Part shown: positions 21,784 to 34,049 of the stretch, piece after piece
How positions within the stretch are numbered: position 1 is the stretch's first letter
Layout: each line of letters starts with the position of its first letter
Source: Ophiostoma sp. CBS 140.51
Taxonomy: Eukaryota; Ascomycota; Sordariomycetes; Ophiostomatales; Ophiostomataceae
Assembly: GCA_029298735.1 (NCBI GenBank)
Contig: JANSLP010000058.1
Coordinates: 62,001-126,000 of the forward strand
Length of the DNA stretch: 64,000 bases
Direction of reading: 5' to 3'
Program-made: the position numbers and the translations under genes
Notes under the pieces: model-generated
Database searches by the model: none
Told to the model about the DNA's origin: nothing
What the model saw: only the letters and a program-made list of their open reading frames with translations

Positions 21784-24562
21784 GGCGGGCGGTTTGTCGT
21801 GGAGAGGTAGGAGGGAGGATGGTTTATGGGTGGTTGTTTGTTGCTCGACGCTCGCAGGGAACGAGTAACAAAAGTGACGAATAGTCGATCCGCTTCACCA
21901 GAAGTCGTGAGGGATGGAAAAGGGAAAGGGAGAGGAAGTTTGAGGGAGAGAGGAAGGGAAGAGAAGTGTCGGACGAAGCACCAGAAGATGGAAGAAGTCC
22001 AGGAATACAGGAACAGGCAGAAGATGAAGGGACAGGAGAGTGAGAGAGTGAGAGGGGAAAACAAGGTAAAGAACGTTGAGAAGGGGGGGTGGGAGGCTGG
22101 GGTGAGGTACGGAGTAAGCTAAAAGGGGGGGAACACAGCAAAATGGCGCCCGAAACAGGTGGAAAGCAAGCTAGAGCAACACCAAGAGGGCAGCAAAGGG
22201 CGAGGGGGGAACAGGCTGCGGCGAGAGCTGATCGATATGACAGCACGAAGATTCCAGCTGAAAGTGAAGCGTCACGAACAATTGTCTCTTTGGGGAATGC
22301 AAGATGCAGTCTGGGAGACAAATCCTACGAGCTCGTCTGGGAAAGAGCTTGTTCATGCTTTCTTTTTCTGATGTTCTAGCTGTTACGATGGAAGGTGCGA
22401 ACGAAGCAATCGGACCACGGGGAGGACACACACAACCACACAATGGCAATGGGCATAGACGGGAGGGGCGGGCCCTACGTACTGAGTATGGAGTGCTCTT
22501 TCCTGTTCTCAAAGACTGTTACGATGCCCCGTGGTAGCTCCTGTTGGTTTTGCTACAGAGAATTGAGCACAAAGGAAAGAGGCAGACTACAGAAGAGTGG
22601 TCTTTCTGTCTCTTTTTTCAGAGGCTGTGCTCTTTGCTTTGGTGGGGCAGCGAAAGCGATCTAGTGGGCATTGGGATGGAAAGGAGGGAAGGAGCGTTAG
22701 AACAGAGTGGAAAAGGCGGGGCTCTTGCCACGCAAGACGAAACTGGCTGGGCTCAACTGGGCTGGGGTGCAAGCTTGCATGGTGGCCAACTACGTCAAGG
22801 TAGCGGAATACGGAAGGGGCAACGAGGCAACCACCAAAAGACAGTACCCATTAATAATTTAATCCGGCAGCCTGGCGAGGGACGAAAGTCGATGTCGGCG
22901 GCTGGGAAAGGAGCGCCTACTTTTAGTATGACGGAGAGCCAACAACGCCCAACTACAATCAATTGGCATAGAGAAGCGCCGCAGCGCCGCTTGAAGAGGC
23001 GAGACCGGCGCGCAAGAGTCAGCCCAACATGTTCACTTTGACGGCGTTTCGCTTTTTGCCGTTTGCCATGTTGGCAGTGCTATATTCTGGCAGTCTGGCA
23101 GCGCCCCTTTCATGACAGCGATCAACAAGGTACATACAGTGTGGCGCATGCTTCCCGCACTCTCCGCACGGTACATCTCTGCTTCTAACATATCCTTCAA
23201 TTGCCTCCGGAGGGAGCAAAAGCTGGCACATTCAGCGCACGATGACGCTATCATCGCCAGTATGCATTTTAGCAGCCTTTCGAGTCATGGAGTCTGGACA
23301 GAGCATGCAGGGTAGGGTCAAGTGCCAGTTTCTCTGCTTCTGCCCTGTAGCGGCTCTCGGCCCTGGGCTCTTTTTGTCTTGGCTCTTTGGCATTTGCCCT
23401 TTGGAAACCTTTGCCTCTCGGGCGGTCCGCAACGCGTTCGGCCTTTTTGGTAGCCTCTTGGCAGTCGAACTTGGTTTGTTGACAACGGTCATTAATCTTT
23501 GGATATCAGTGAGATCTTGGTCAGGGTCTGGCCAGGGACGACAGCCAATATATGATAGACGATATGAGTTTACGACACTTGGACAGACGGAGCAAAGTCG
23601 GAGATGCCGGCATTGCTCTGGATAGACGGATAGAAACAAATCTATTTAGAGAAGGATGGTATTGTCTTCTTTGTTTTTCTTGTCTACGACGTACTCCAAT
23701 GGCAACAAAGAGGCTGCCCCAAAACAGCCGGCGTTCACGAGCGAATGGGAAATCTACGAGGTAATGAAAGGAGGATCCGTCCATCTCACTGTCTGTTTTA
23801 TGGATAATAGCCGGTAGACAGTAAACATAACATTCGAGGCACAGCGAAAGGCATGACTCTACGGTGGCAGTATTTCTTCTGGCGATGTCTGTTGATTGCT
23901 AGATACGATTTTTGTTTTGTAAATACAGTCTTTTCGTCTTTTTGTTGGGTGGACAGTAGAAAAGCGTTGCACGCAAGGGGAAGAACAAAGAGTGCTTGAA
24001 ACACGCAAACGGCAAAAACCGAGGGAAAAGGCTTGGCAAAAAAGGGGAAAGAAGGGCGTGTAGAGATCCTTTGGCAGCGACAAGAGCAAGAGCAATGAAC
24101 CATGATGATCGATGATCATTAGAGATGGTGACTAGGAGGTAACACAAAAGAGACGACGTTAGAAACTGGCAAAGATACATAGGAAAATAGAAAGGGTAAC
24201 CCCCAGTAAAAGGCAAGAAATAGATATTATTAGGGAGAATCCAGCACAGGAAGAGGAAAATAAGAAAAAGAAACACCGCGTTCCGTCTGTCGCCCGTCCG
24301 CTGTCAACCGTCCACCCTCATCACTCCGTCATCAGCCGTGTGAGCTCCTTCTCTTCATCGTTGTCGTCGGCGCCGGCTATCATATCTTTGCTTTAAGATT
24401 GGTCGAGAGGCGACACCACGACGCACGATAAGGGATGGTCGAGCTCGAGAGCAGATCTGTCGCATCGTCGCTTTTGGGTCGCGTTTTCCCGCGTCGGTAA
24501 CGTAAATCACAGCGGGCTGTTGTGTCCGTCGTTCAATATCGCTCGCTTCTTCGCTTCTTCGC
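21784..24562. other. Long intergenic region with purine-rich leader, 2.8 kb
   Basis: From 21890 to about 22130 the plus strand is almost all G and A, meaning a CT-rich leader for the minus-strand Abp1 gene, typical of highly expressed fungal promoters. The rest (22140-24560) contains only short, frame-inconsistent ORFs. The segment next to 24560 is the 3' region of the CYSTM-like gene. Confidence 0.6.
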
Positions 24563-24990
24563 TTAACACAGCTGGCAGCAGTCGAGACAGCAGTCCATGG
24601 ACTCGTCGCAAATGCAGCAGCACAGCGCGGCACCCAAGCAGGCCTTGAGGCAGCCGTCACCACCGCCCTGCTTCTGGGGCGGCGGCGCCTGCTGGTACTG
24701 CATGCCGCCCTGGGGCGGGTAGTAGCCTTGTGGTTGACCGCCGTAGGCCTATTATCATACGGGTTAGCTATTGTTATCATTCAAGTCTGCGTCGCAAAGT
24801 GGTTGACACCCAAAGCGGTCGCATCGTGCGATAATCGCCAGAAGGTTGAATCTCCCTGGTGAGAAATACGAGAAGGATGCGAGGCGCAAGACAGCCTTAC
24901 CTGTTGAGGGTATTGGGGGTAGCCCTGCTGAGGCGGCGGGCCGCCGTAGTGCTGGGGAGGGCCCTGGTTGTAGTATCCCTGGTTGGACAT
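24563..24990 (-). CDS. Small Gln/Tyr/Pro-rich protein with Cys-rich tail (CYSTM-like)
   Basis: Two exons, complement(24563..24748, 24901..24990), encode 91 residues; the 152-bp intron (GTAAGG donor) joins PQYPQQ to AYGGQPQGYY in frame. The N-terminal two thirds are YNQGPPQ/GYPQYP-type repeats. The tail GCLKACLGAALCCCICDES and the following DCCLDCCQLC carry 11 cysteines and resemble the CYSTM module of small stress-associated membrane proteins in fungi and plants. A palmitoylated or membrane-associated tail is inferred from that family. It was too short and spliced to be obvious in a raw frame scan, but splice sites, Pro-Gln repeats and Cys tail agree. Confidence 0.78.
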
Positions 24991-27900
24991 TTTGACGGTG
25001 TTCGAAGAGAGTGATGCTTTGGGAAAGTATGCGATGGTAATGGAGGATGGAGGTCGTCGAGTTTGTTGTGGAAAGGAAAGAAATTTTGTCGCAGGACAAG
25101 AGAAAAAAAGAGGAGACGGGGAAGGGAAAGAAAGAAGGAAGGAAGGAAGGGGGGCGGATTGGTTTTACTTCTCGAGGCCAGGGCAGTCGGGTATTATGAC
25201 AACCCAGGTCTGGTGTTGTCTCTAGTGTGCTACACTACAGTAAAATAAGGGAAGAGGCCACCCAGCAGCGGCAGGGAGAGGAGACAAATAAAGGGAAGAA
25301 TGGGGAAGGCGGGATGGAGACAAAAGAAGGGACGAGAAGGTGTGTGGCGTCGCTTTTCATGGGACGGTCTACAGCTGTTGCTGCAGGAGGAAGGAGCGTC
25401 CAGTTCGTACAAAGTAGTTTCCACAGGCTCAGGCGGTGTTGTTTGAGGGGGTTCTTGCCTCTTTCGTTTGGGTACTTTGCATAGTCTGGATAGTTTCGAT
25501 GTTGGTCGCCGCCTCGGTATCGTTCTTCACTCCTTCCATTCTGACCATTTCCGCAGATCTTTTCTTTTTTCCACTATAAAACCTCCTCTAAATCTCTTTT
25601 ACAACGGGCCTAAACAGTGGAACACCTTGTCAAGCCAGGACAAAAATAAACAGCATAAAGGGGAAAGGCCGAGTGACGATCGCAAGAGAACAAAAAGCCA
25701 TCAATGGCAAAAAACTAACAAGAGAAAAATGATCGCAAGCTACTGGATACATCGCCGTATCGCCCTGTGAGGGTGCCAGCAACAGGATTTCGGGACGTGC
25801 TCGATCGGTACCTTCATCGTTTGGTGGACACCACTGGCGCTGGCACTTAGTGTTAGTGAGCCAGTGGCCTGGCGCTGGTCCTGGCCTAGCGCTCCTTTCT
25901 TGCTGGTTCTTGCGTTGTCTGCCGCCGGAGCAAGCGTCGTTGCGTCGTCAGTGCTTGCTGTTTTACGACGCTATGGGGCGGCTTCCCTGCTGGCGCCGGT
26001 GCGTTAGTGCCGTATTTTTTGTGGAGAGGAAAAGAACTCGGAGGTTTGACTGTGTGTGTTACGTGTAAATACAGGGAGCGGCACAGCTCGATCGGACTGG
26101 CAGTGCATGAGGCAAGAACGACCCGATCTGACAAGTTGGAGTTCTTTCCATGTGATTCAGGGGCACTGAGAGAGTATACATCCTGTAGTTTGCCGCAAAT
26201 AGCCTTCGTATTGCCTCTAATTTTACAGTTTGGCAAAACTCAGTATCGTCAATCTTATGCTTGTTGTTTACAGCCTTTGGGACACCGCCTGACAATGTGG
26301 TCCAGCCACACAAGACACGAATCACTGAAAGGTCACCCGGCACCCCTAACATGCATCGTGCCAAGATCGGGCTAACCGCTTTACGTGGGCCTTTTCTAGC
26401 TGCACTGCGACCTTCACTGCGACTTTCAGACGGACAACCTGCAACCCAACGACGACTCTCCTGTCTCTCTCCACCTGATGTTCTCAATGTTTCTAACATA
26501 GGGCATCCGCCAGGCCACGTTGGGTCAAGCGCCATGCTTATTGCGACGCGCACGCCGAAAAGAGGGAGCTGGATTTTAAGCATCTTGAAATAAACTTATG
26601 CCAAAACGGAGGGAGAAAGACAACGAGAAGAGGGCAATGGAAAAAAGAGATAATGAGAAAAGTTGACGCTGACTTTCTTGGGCTGCATCTGCGCCGTCAT
26701 CTGCTGATGGAGACGGTTGGGGAACACGACCTTGGCTGCAGATGCGATGAACGTGCGCTTGGCTTGGCCCTGGCCCGGATTTTTGCTGGCTTTTGCTGGG
26801 CTGCTGGTTGCTGATTTTGATTTGTTTTTCCCGGGCGCTTGATCTGACGCATCTCGAGTTTCCGATTCTCCCAGGGCAGAGCGTGCGACAGGACCCTGTG
26901 TTTTCCTTTGACATTGGGCGCAAACAAGGAGGCACGGCTCTCCCGAGCCTCCCGTCCTTTAAAACTCTATTTTACAGGTCGCTCGCCAGACCGCACACCT
27001 ATATTGTCTTCCTATGTCTATGTCACTTCCATCTTCCCTTTATGAGGCCGCCAGTAATGGCAAAGGGGCAGAGGAAACAACAACAGGCGAGCCATAACAA
27101 AACGAAACGAAACGAAACACAATAGCAACTCCGACGGAAAGCAACAAAAATGGGACGGGAGAGCTACGCCGCATGTCTAGACGCTTCTTTTGACAACATG
27201 ACAACAAGAGATACACAATCAGCGGCACAGCAAAATAAGAACCGCCAACACACAATATGCAAAGGATCTGAACGAATCGTATGGACATCTCCGAATAAAT
27301 GAAGAAAGACGTCGATGGGGAACAATATTTCTACCGCCGAGCATCCAGGGGCCGTTTTGCCAAGCATCCTGTTGTTTGCGCTACGCAGCGGCATCATCCG
27401 TTTGTCCACACCCGATCGCCATGCCCTGTCTTCTGCTGCGTGTGAGTGTGTCTGTCATCCAACTTGTGGCAATGCTGAATGACGACTCATCTGTGGCTGC
27501 CTTCCTTAATTGCATCATGGGTTGCGGCAACGAATCGTTAATTGTCGATGAGTGCGCCACAGGTTGCACACAGCCCCTGGTTTCTTCAACAGATGAGCCA
27601 ATACGGTGTATTTGGGAACTAACCATGCTCGCCATGCTTCCATGACTTTTTCCAGAAGCAGATTCTTGGCAACATGTCGTCCCCAATTGTCTCCAGTGCG
27701 GCTTTGTAAATAGTGTGTGAAGGAAGCATGGCAGACAGGCAGACTGTGGATTCAGAAGCGCCGGTTTGCCGTGACGGAACCTACGGACTTTTAAACCGTT
27801 CCGCTCCCCGTATGCAATAATCATACCCCGTATTCCATACTCCGGGTTGTGCAAAATGAATTACAAACCTGCCGGCACCTCTATGGAGGAGCAGCAAATA

Positions 27901-28061
27901 AAAGATGGAGAATATAAGGATTTGAAGTGAAATATTGTTCCAAAGAAACAAGAAAGAAAAAAGAAGATAGAAAAGAGAGAAAAGTCAAGACTTATTTGAC
28001 ACCAAATTAAAATGCTTAAAAATTAAAAGCAGGAAAAGACAAAAAAACAGTAGCTGAAAAG
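24991..28061. other. Long intergenic region, 3.1 kb
   Basis: The upstream region of the CYSTM-like gene begins with a purine-rich leader (25040-25170, including GGAAGGAAGGAAGG). A short AACGA microsatellite lies at 27100-27120. I found no credible gene; the frames at 26059-26583 and 27381-27854 are uninterrupted but have no domain-like composition. Confidence 0.55.
28041..28060 (-). terminator. RNA polymerase III terminator of tRNA-Glu
   Basis: On the transcribed strand, four T's (28057-28060) start one base after the tRNA 3' end and a run of seven T's follows at 28041-28047. This is the usual oligo-T signal with a stronger back-up run. Confidence 0.7.
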
Positions 28062-28133
28062 CTCCGATACGGGGAATCGAACCCCGAGCTCGACGGTGAG
28101 AGCGTCGGATGTTGACCATTACACCATATCGGA
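28062..28133 (-). tRNA. tRNA-Glu (anticodon CTC)
   Basis: The 72-nt minus-strand sequence folds as a full cloverleaf: acceptor stem TCCGATA/TATCGGA (7 bp), anticodon stem CGACG/CGTCG around loop CTCTCAC (anticodon CTC, reading GAG), T stem CGGGG/CCCCG with loop TTCGATT, and discriminator G. The B-box GGTTCGATTCC is intact and there is no intron. The D arm (GTGTAATGGTCAACAT) is irregular, as in other eukaryotic tRNA-Glu genes. Confidence 0.95.
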
Positions 28134-28841
28134 TGTGATTGGATTACAATGTAAGTGTTTGCATTAGCCTACTACAAGAAGGGAAGCAGCAATGAGCGTT
28201 TTACAAGGTAGATCAGATTAGGTTGCAGGTCGCACCTTCCTGGTTCCTCTTTGTTCGCCATTTTGGCCTTTGCAGGTGCAAAACGCAGAAACAGCCCCTG
28301 CCCAAATGACGCAAGGCGCAGCTCCGCCAATAAGACGGCTTTGTTCGCCTCCTGCCGCTTCAGTGGGCGGCTTTTGCACTTTACCCCCTCTCCCTCGCTC
28401 TCGGCGCCGTTGCCAGCCGCAGGGCAGTCGCTCATTCTTGCCTATTATCACTAAAGTTTTGCTCCTTCCAGCGGCTGTCCAGCGGCTGACGTGCTAATTC
28501 GCAGCACCTTCTGCCGACTTTATCAGATTTTTCGGCACCACTTTTTTTTTCTTTTCTTTTCCTTCGCCTGCCACCAAGCACCACCACCACAGCCGTACAT
28601 CGGAGCGCGAATTCAGATATGTCAGCGGGAGGTCATACAAACTAGGACGACGACACAATCCGAAACCACGAACAAACGACACAATCAGCGAGCATTGTTT
28701 TGTAATCGACTCTGATTTCGATTTTCTTTTCTTCGACGACATCACCACTCTCGATTGACTTCGAGATCAAATCGCATCGATTTCGACAAACCAATCCAAA
28801 CCCCCTCTACCTCCACATACACCCCACCTCGCACCCTCACA
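28134..28841. other. Divergent upstream region of tRNA-Glu and glutaredoxin
   Basis: A 708-bp stretch holding the tRNA 5' flank and the plus-strand glutaredoxin leader, which is C/A-rich in the last 150 bp. CAGCGGCTG is repeated within 28470-28495. No gene is seen. Confidence 0.6.
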
Positions 28842-29674
28842 ATGTCGACCATCCAGGAAATCAAGTCCGTCGACGAGTGGGACGCCCACCTGCGCGCCCT
28901 CGACCCGTCGACTCTTCTTGTTGCCTCGTTCCATGCGCCTTGGGCTGCTCCCTGCGCCCAGATGGCCACCGTCCTGCAGGCTCTGGCCGACGAGTACCCT
29001 TCGACCCCGAAGCCCCCGACGACTTCGTGGGTCTCCCTCAACGCCGAGGACCTGAGCGACGTCAGCGAGCAATACGACGTTACCGCTGTCCCCTTCCTCG
29101 TTCTTCTGCGTAACGGTCAGGTTCTGGAGACAGTCAGCGGCAGCAGCGCTCTCAAGGTGCGCGCCGCCATTGAGCAGCACGCCAAGGCTGGCGCCGCCGC
29201 AGCAGCAACCGGTGGCCAGGAACAGTCGTCCGCTGAGCCAATAGCTCCCATTGCCGCTGCCGCCCCGGACCCGGCACAGCAGAAGGAGGAGTTGTTTAAG
29301 CGGCTGGGTGACTTGGTCAAGGCGGCGCCCGTGATGCTCTTCATGAAGGGCACTCCCGGCGAGCCGCAGTGCGGCTTCTCGCGCCAGCTGGTGGCCATTC
29401 TGCGCGAGCACGGCGTCAAGTACGGTTTCTTCAACATTCTGGCCGACGACGAGGTGCGCCAGGGCCTCAAGGAGTTTGCCGACTGGCCGACGTACCCGCA
29501 GCTGTGGATGCGCGGCGAGCTCGTTGGTGGGCTGGATATTGTAGGTCTCCTCTCTTTACTGAACTTTTGTTTTCAAATACATGCTAATCCCTCCTCCAGA
29601 TCAAGGAAGAGCTCGAGAGCGACAAGGACTTCTTCACCGAATTCAGCGTCAAGCCGAGCGCCACGGCCGCATGA
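28842..29674 (+). CDS. Monothiol glutaredoxin, Grx3/Grx4 type (thioredoxin-like + CGFS domain)
   Basis: Two exons (28842..29540, 29600..29674) encode 257 residues. Residues 1-120 form a thioredoxin-like domain with WAAPC at 34-38 (single Cys, as in Grx3/PICOT). After an Ala/Pro/Gln linker, the glutaredoxin domain carries the monothiol CGFS at 177-180 within MKGTPGEPQCGFS, followed by WPTYPQLWMRGELVGGLDI. Such proteins bind a bridging [2Fe-2S] cluster with glutathione and, with BolA-type partners, report iron status to transcription factors in cytosol and nucleus. The 59-bp intron (GTAGGT donor, GCTAAT branch-like motif) lies exactly between GGLDI and IKEELE, giving the standard C-terminal helix. 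The start at 28842 (ACAATGTCG) is preferred over an in-frame ATG 29 codons upstream, which adds non-conserved sequence. Confidence 0.94.
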
Positions 29675-29965
29675 GCGACGACAACGAGACCGAACGAAAC
29701 AAAAATGGAAGCACCGCCAGCTCAATAGGAATAAAAGAAAAGGGGAGGACAGGTGTGCACAATGGAGTTATTATCATGCCGTCATGGTTTTTTCGTCCTC
29801 GACACTCGTCCTATGACACGTTATAGGTGAGAAGCCGAGACGAATTATGGGATATGGGATCATTATTTGTGTTTTTATTTTTATTTAGCAAGAGTCTGTA
29901 TTTGATGTTACTTTTTATTTTCATTAATGTTACATGGTTTTGCGTTTTACCTAGCCTTTCCCCTA

Positions 29966-32321
29966 TTATTTGCCTGACCATATACTGTCTTTAGGCGCTG
30001 CACCCAGCTCCAGCTCGGCAGCGCTCGCCTCGCACAGCGCCCGGTTCGCCGCCGGGATCTCCATGTTTCGGAGGACATCTGTCCGTGACAATAGCAGCAT
30101 ACCCATGCCGCCGTCACCGTGCCATATCATGTGGCAATGGAACTTCCACACACCCGGGTTGTCCACCACCATGCGCACCATGGTCCACCCGAACCCTTCG
30201 GCCGACACCACGTCGCGCCGTACGGGGTTAGCAATGGTGCTCGCGTTCTTTGGATCCAACAGACCCTTGCCTTCAGGCTTCAGGCCTAATGTAGCATAAC
30301 CCGGGAAGTAGCCGTGCCCAGACCCTAATACAAACATCTGATGCCCGTGCAAGTGCAGCGGGTGGCTGCCCTCATCGAAGTTTTGGATGATAAGGTCAAT
30401 GACTTTGATATCCTTGTGCGCCAGAACAAGCTCAGAGGACGGGCTAAATGCCGACAGCGTGCCGACGCCGTCTGCACCGATGTATGAAGCATTTCCTTCG
30501 TGCAGGCCGTCTACAGTACGGTACAGCGCAGGTGACAGTATGTTCGGCCGGTACGATGACTCGTTGAGGTAGCCCCGCTGTAGCTGGTGACCGTGGATCT
30601 CGAGGTTGAGACGGAAGTAGTAAGAATGGTCAGCGTATTCGGGAGCTGCCACGGCCGGCACTGGTTGGTAGACACTGGCAGGCTGACGTGTGTTCATGTC
30701 CTGGCACACGACAATGTATGCGCCGCTATCGCCGTCCGTCGTCGGAATGCGTTCTGGGTCTAGCTGCTGGTGTTGGTGGTGCTTATCGCCGGTGTCCGTG
30801 TACCGCACAATGGCTGCTGCCGTCGGGTTGTCTTTGCCCGCCAATGTGTACTCGGCGAAACAGTGTGTGGCGATGCGGGCACGCAGCCAAAAGGCACGGT
30901 CTGGCGTGCTCGTCTCATTGGCGGTCAGGACCACGCTGTACCGTTGGCCCGGTGCAATCAAAAGTGTCTTTTCGAGCACGGGAGCGACATCGACGCCGTC
31001 GATTTCGGTGACTGGCAAGCTCAGATGGCGATCGAGGCTGACCTCGAACCATGCGAAACCGCCAATGTTGATGAACCGCAGGCGATGGCTGGCACCCGCC
31101 TCAAGATCGAGTGAGGGTATACGAGCACCCGTCGTGTTGTCGCAGCGCCGGTCTGGGTAAGAGTCGCAGTCGACCACACTGGCACCATTGATGAGGGCAC
31201 CATTTGGCAGTGGGGATGACTCGCTGCCTGGCGAGAGAGCTTCCTTCAAAAGCCCACTCGATAGGTCGTGGTACCAGTCTTGCACGAGAACCACTCGGTC
31301 GGTATCATATGGTAGCAGCTGATTTTTCTTCTCATCACGCGAGTGGATGACTATGGGTCCGATTAAGCCGTCAAGGGCTTCGGCCCCTTGGTGGCCATGG
31401 TAGAAGTCTAGCTGTCAGCTTGGGCTGTATTTTATCATTGTCCCATGTGCTTGCCAACTTACAGGTTCCAGACTGCCCTTTGACGGTAAACTCGTAGCGG
31501 AACGAGCGTCCAGGTGCGATCGGACATTGTGTTGCGCCAGGTGTGCCGTCCATGTGGTTCGTGCCGTTCTGGAACAGGCCGTGCCAGTGGATGGCTGTGG
31601 CATTGACAGCCTTGTTCTCCACGTTTACCACGATCGTGTCGCCCTCGTTACAGCGGATCATCTCACCGGGAAACTGGCCGTTGATAGTGATCATCGTCCG
31701 AAATACGCCGTCTGGATTGGCTTCGATGTTCTGCACCACCCAGCTGAACTCGCGCACTGTCGGCGGCGCATTAAAGTCCCAGTTCCGGTCCAGGATGTAG
31801 TCGGACTCGGGACGGCGAAATGAGGGCATCTCCGTTTCTTGGCTGGCGGGCGTTGTAGTTGCAACTGCCGGTGCTGTTGTCGTTGTTATAACCTCGGGCA
31901 CAGGAGCTGCTGAAGTCACCACTGCTTTGTCCGCCTGTTCTGACCGGACTGCTGTGTCGTCGAAAAAGGCAATCTTAACGAGAAAGAGAAGCGACAGCAT
32001 GCTCGCCAAGACTGCAAAGAAGAAGAGGCATGAGCGCCACCAAACTTCTCGTCGTGGCCGTGGCCGCACTTCACCCAAGTCGCCATACTCTTTGAGGGGT
32101 ATATCGCTGGCGTTGTCGTTGTCGTCGTCATATCTGCTGTCTTCGCCTAGCAACCGTTCACTTTGCTGTGCCGTCAGACTTTCGCCGTGTAGATTTGCCG
32201 TCGTTCCCGTCGAGGAATCGCTATGTCCATCACTCAGGCTGCCACCAACAAGACTGCCGTCATGTCTCAGGCCATCATCCGTGTAGTACTGCCGCCCCGA
32301 CAGATCTGCTCCGTGCGCCAT
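29966..32321 (-). CDS. Membrane-anchored multicopper oxidase (laccase-like)
   Basis: Two exons, complement(29966..31407, 31463..32321), encode 766 residues. All copper motifs are visible: L1 IHWHGLFQNG (His245/247), L2 YHGHQG (290-292), L3 HPLHLHGHQM and L4 HCHMIWHGDGGM. Ten residues after the L4 Cys is Met, an axial methionine expected to give a low-potential T1 copper. The 55-bp intron lies immediately before L2; only the second of two AG acceptors (GCTAG) gives TYFYHGHQG. Unlike secreted laccases there is no N-terminal signal peptide: about 96 polar residues precede one hydrophobic segment (about 97-120), then a Thr/Pro/Ala-rich stalk. This predicts a type II membrane protein with the oxidase outside the cytosol. 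Substrate (phenols, pigments or metal ions) cannot be told. Confidence 0.9.
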
Positions 32322-33840
32322 CGAAATGTTGTCTTCAGTTCGTCATTTGTAGAGGGTGGTCGAAGTGTTATGCCTCGGGACTCAAGTTGGCATATGGTCC
32401 AGCAAAATCAAACAGTCATCTTCATTCTGTCATGCAAGAAGCAGAAAAGAACAAAAGATAAAAGTTAGAACAACAAAAAGACATGACGGATCGACCGCGT
32501 TGACACGCGCAGGGATCATGCTGGTGTCCATCTTGATGGATTTCAAAGGGCCCGCAGTCGTCAACCGCCATTGTGAAGACAAGTGCGGAGCACGGCGTCC
32601 AGTGCTGGTCTGGCACATGGGAGACTTCAATGGGGTGATGTTAATTGGGTGGATGTGGGTTGTTGGAGAGAGGATAAGCTGCTTTTCAACGTTGATGTGC
32701 AGCGCGTGGTGCAATTGCGCAGTTTGATTGGTTGGATTCATAAAAGCGGGTCTCGATGAAGTGAAATGGGAAAGAGAAGCCAGAACAGGGTTCGACGAGG
32801 AAGGAAACCACCCACAGTACGGAGTGCATTTACTTGCAATTCGCGACTGCTTTGCACATGGAAATAACGGTATGTCGCTCCTTCTGTTTTGAGATGACTT
32901 GTATGCCTGCACCTGCCCTACGAAAAGTGTGGGCAAGGCGCCTTCCACAACTGTGGCACGCGAGCAACGTGCCTTCCACAAATACCAGTCTTTCCCGATT
33001 GGGTAATTCGTTCTTTTCTTGCACGACTCATGGCTTCCTCGTCAAGGCTTCCAGAAAGACAGACATACACTTCTCCTTTTCATTGTTTTAACCGCAACTC
33101 TGTTTTGATTCCTAACTCCTTTTCAATCATCTTCTCAAACTTCGTCTTGAACTCTTACATTTCCTCCGCAACAACAAACACGAATGCACAACTCTAAATT
33201 GCACATGATCGGACCCTTGAAAATTTCGGCTAAAAATGACATTCTCACTCCAGACGCGCGCTGTACCAAACAACGGTCAGTTTTTGTTTCTTACATTTTT
33301 GTCTTTGCAATTGAAACGTTTGCAGCCATAAGATCCAAGAGTTTGTTCTGTGACTCTTGCTGACAATAAGCTGTGCACCTGTGGCTCTATCTTCAGCCTC
33401 ATCTCATCTATTCTAGAGTTTCCAATTCTGGCGGCTTGGCACTCACTCTCCCCACGGATCGCTCTGCCTCCAGACCATTTTCTTCATATCATGGGGATCC
33501 TATGAGATCTTACATCGGCGGCTGGAGGCGTTTTATGAAACAGGCGAAACAAACGCATCCGACTGCAAGTGAAATCCTGTCGTTAACAGGCCAGATCACT
33601 ATGATGCTGGTCGACCTTCTATTCTTGGGAGGGCGATCGATCACGCTGAGATGAAGCCTCGTGACCGACTAGCCTCAAGGGCTTCATCCAAACGCGTCAG
33701 AATGCAATAAAAGGACCGGCGGCTCAGCGGACGAGGCTCGGTTGCGTGTATTGCCTTTTAATATAACGTTTTCTTTTTATTGTTTAAATTCCTTGCGAAA
33801 CGAGTCCAGGTCATTCTTGAGGTCCTTGGTGAGTTGCGCC
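32322..33840. other. Intergenic region, 1.5 kb
   Basis: Upstream of the multicopper oxidase (-) and of the small membrane-protein frame (+). The frames at 32430-32981 (-) and 32356-32727 (+) overlap each other and show no domain features. An AATAAAAGG element lies near 33706. No gene is called before 33777. Confidence 0.55.
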
Positions 33841-34049
33841 ATGGTCTTGCGCGCCTTAATGTTCCCTCTACCCAACTCGTTGATGGCTGCCACGGCTGCA
33901 GCCACGTCCTCAACGCCAGACACATCAACAGGTACAGAAAATACCGGCGCACCATCATCCCCCAGTCCATGGAATAACCTGTTCAAAGGAACCATCGCGG
34001 GTATCACAGTAGGCACATTGATCGGTGCATTGGCCATACTGGGAGCCAT
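33777..34049 (-). CDS. Doubtful antisense frame, 90 residues
   Basis: This minus-strand frame starts with ATG and overlaps the 5' part of the plus-strand membrane-protein frame in a different codon register. Its second half, from VEDVAAAVAAINELGRGN to the C-terminal KDLKNDLDSFRKEFKQ, reads like an amphipathic helical protein end with normal codon choice. An AG acceptor (TTGAACAG, cutting near 33986) would be possible if it is a last exon. I cannot name a family and list it only because it is more protein-like than an ordinary shadow. Confidence 0.2.
   Translation of the reverse strand: MAPSMANAPINVPTVIPAMVPLNRLFHGLGDDGAPVFSVPVDVSGVEDVAAAVAAINELGRGNIKARKTMAQLTKDLKNDLDSFRKEFKQ

Noticed and set aside
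27100..27120. Short AACGA repeats considered as a possible array
   Set aside because: Only four units without spacers; an ordinary microsatellite, not CRISPR.
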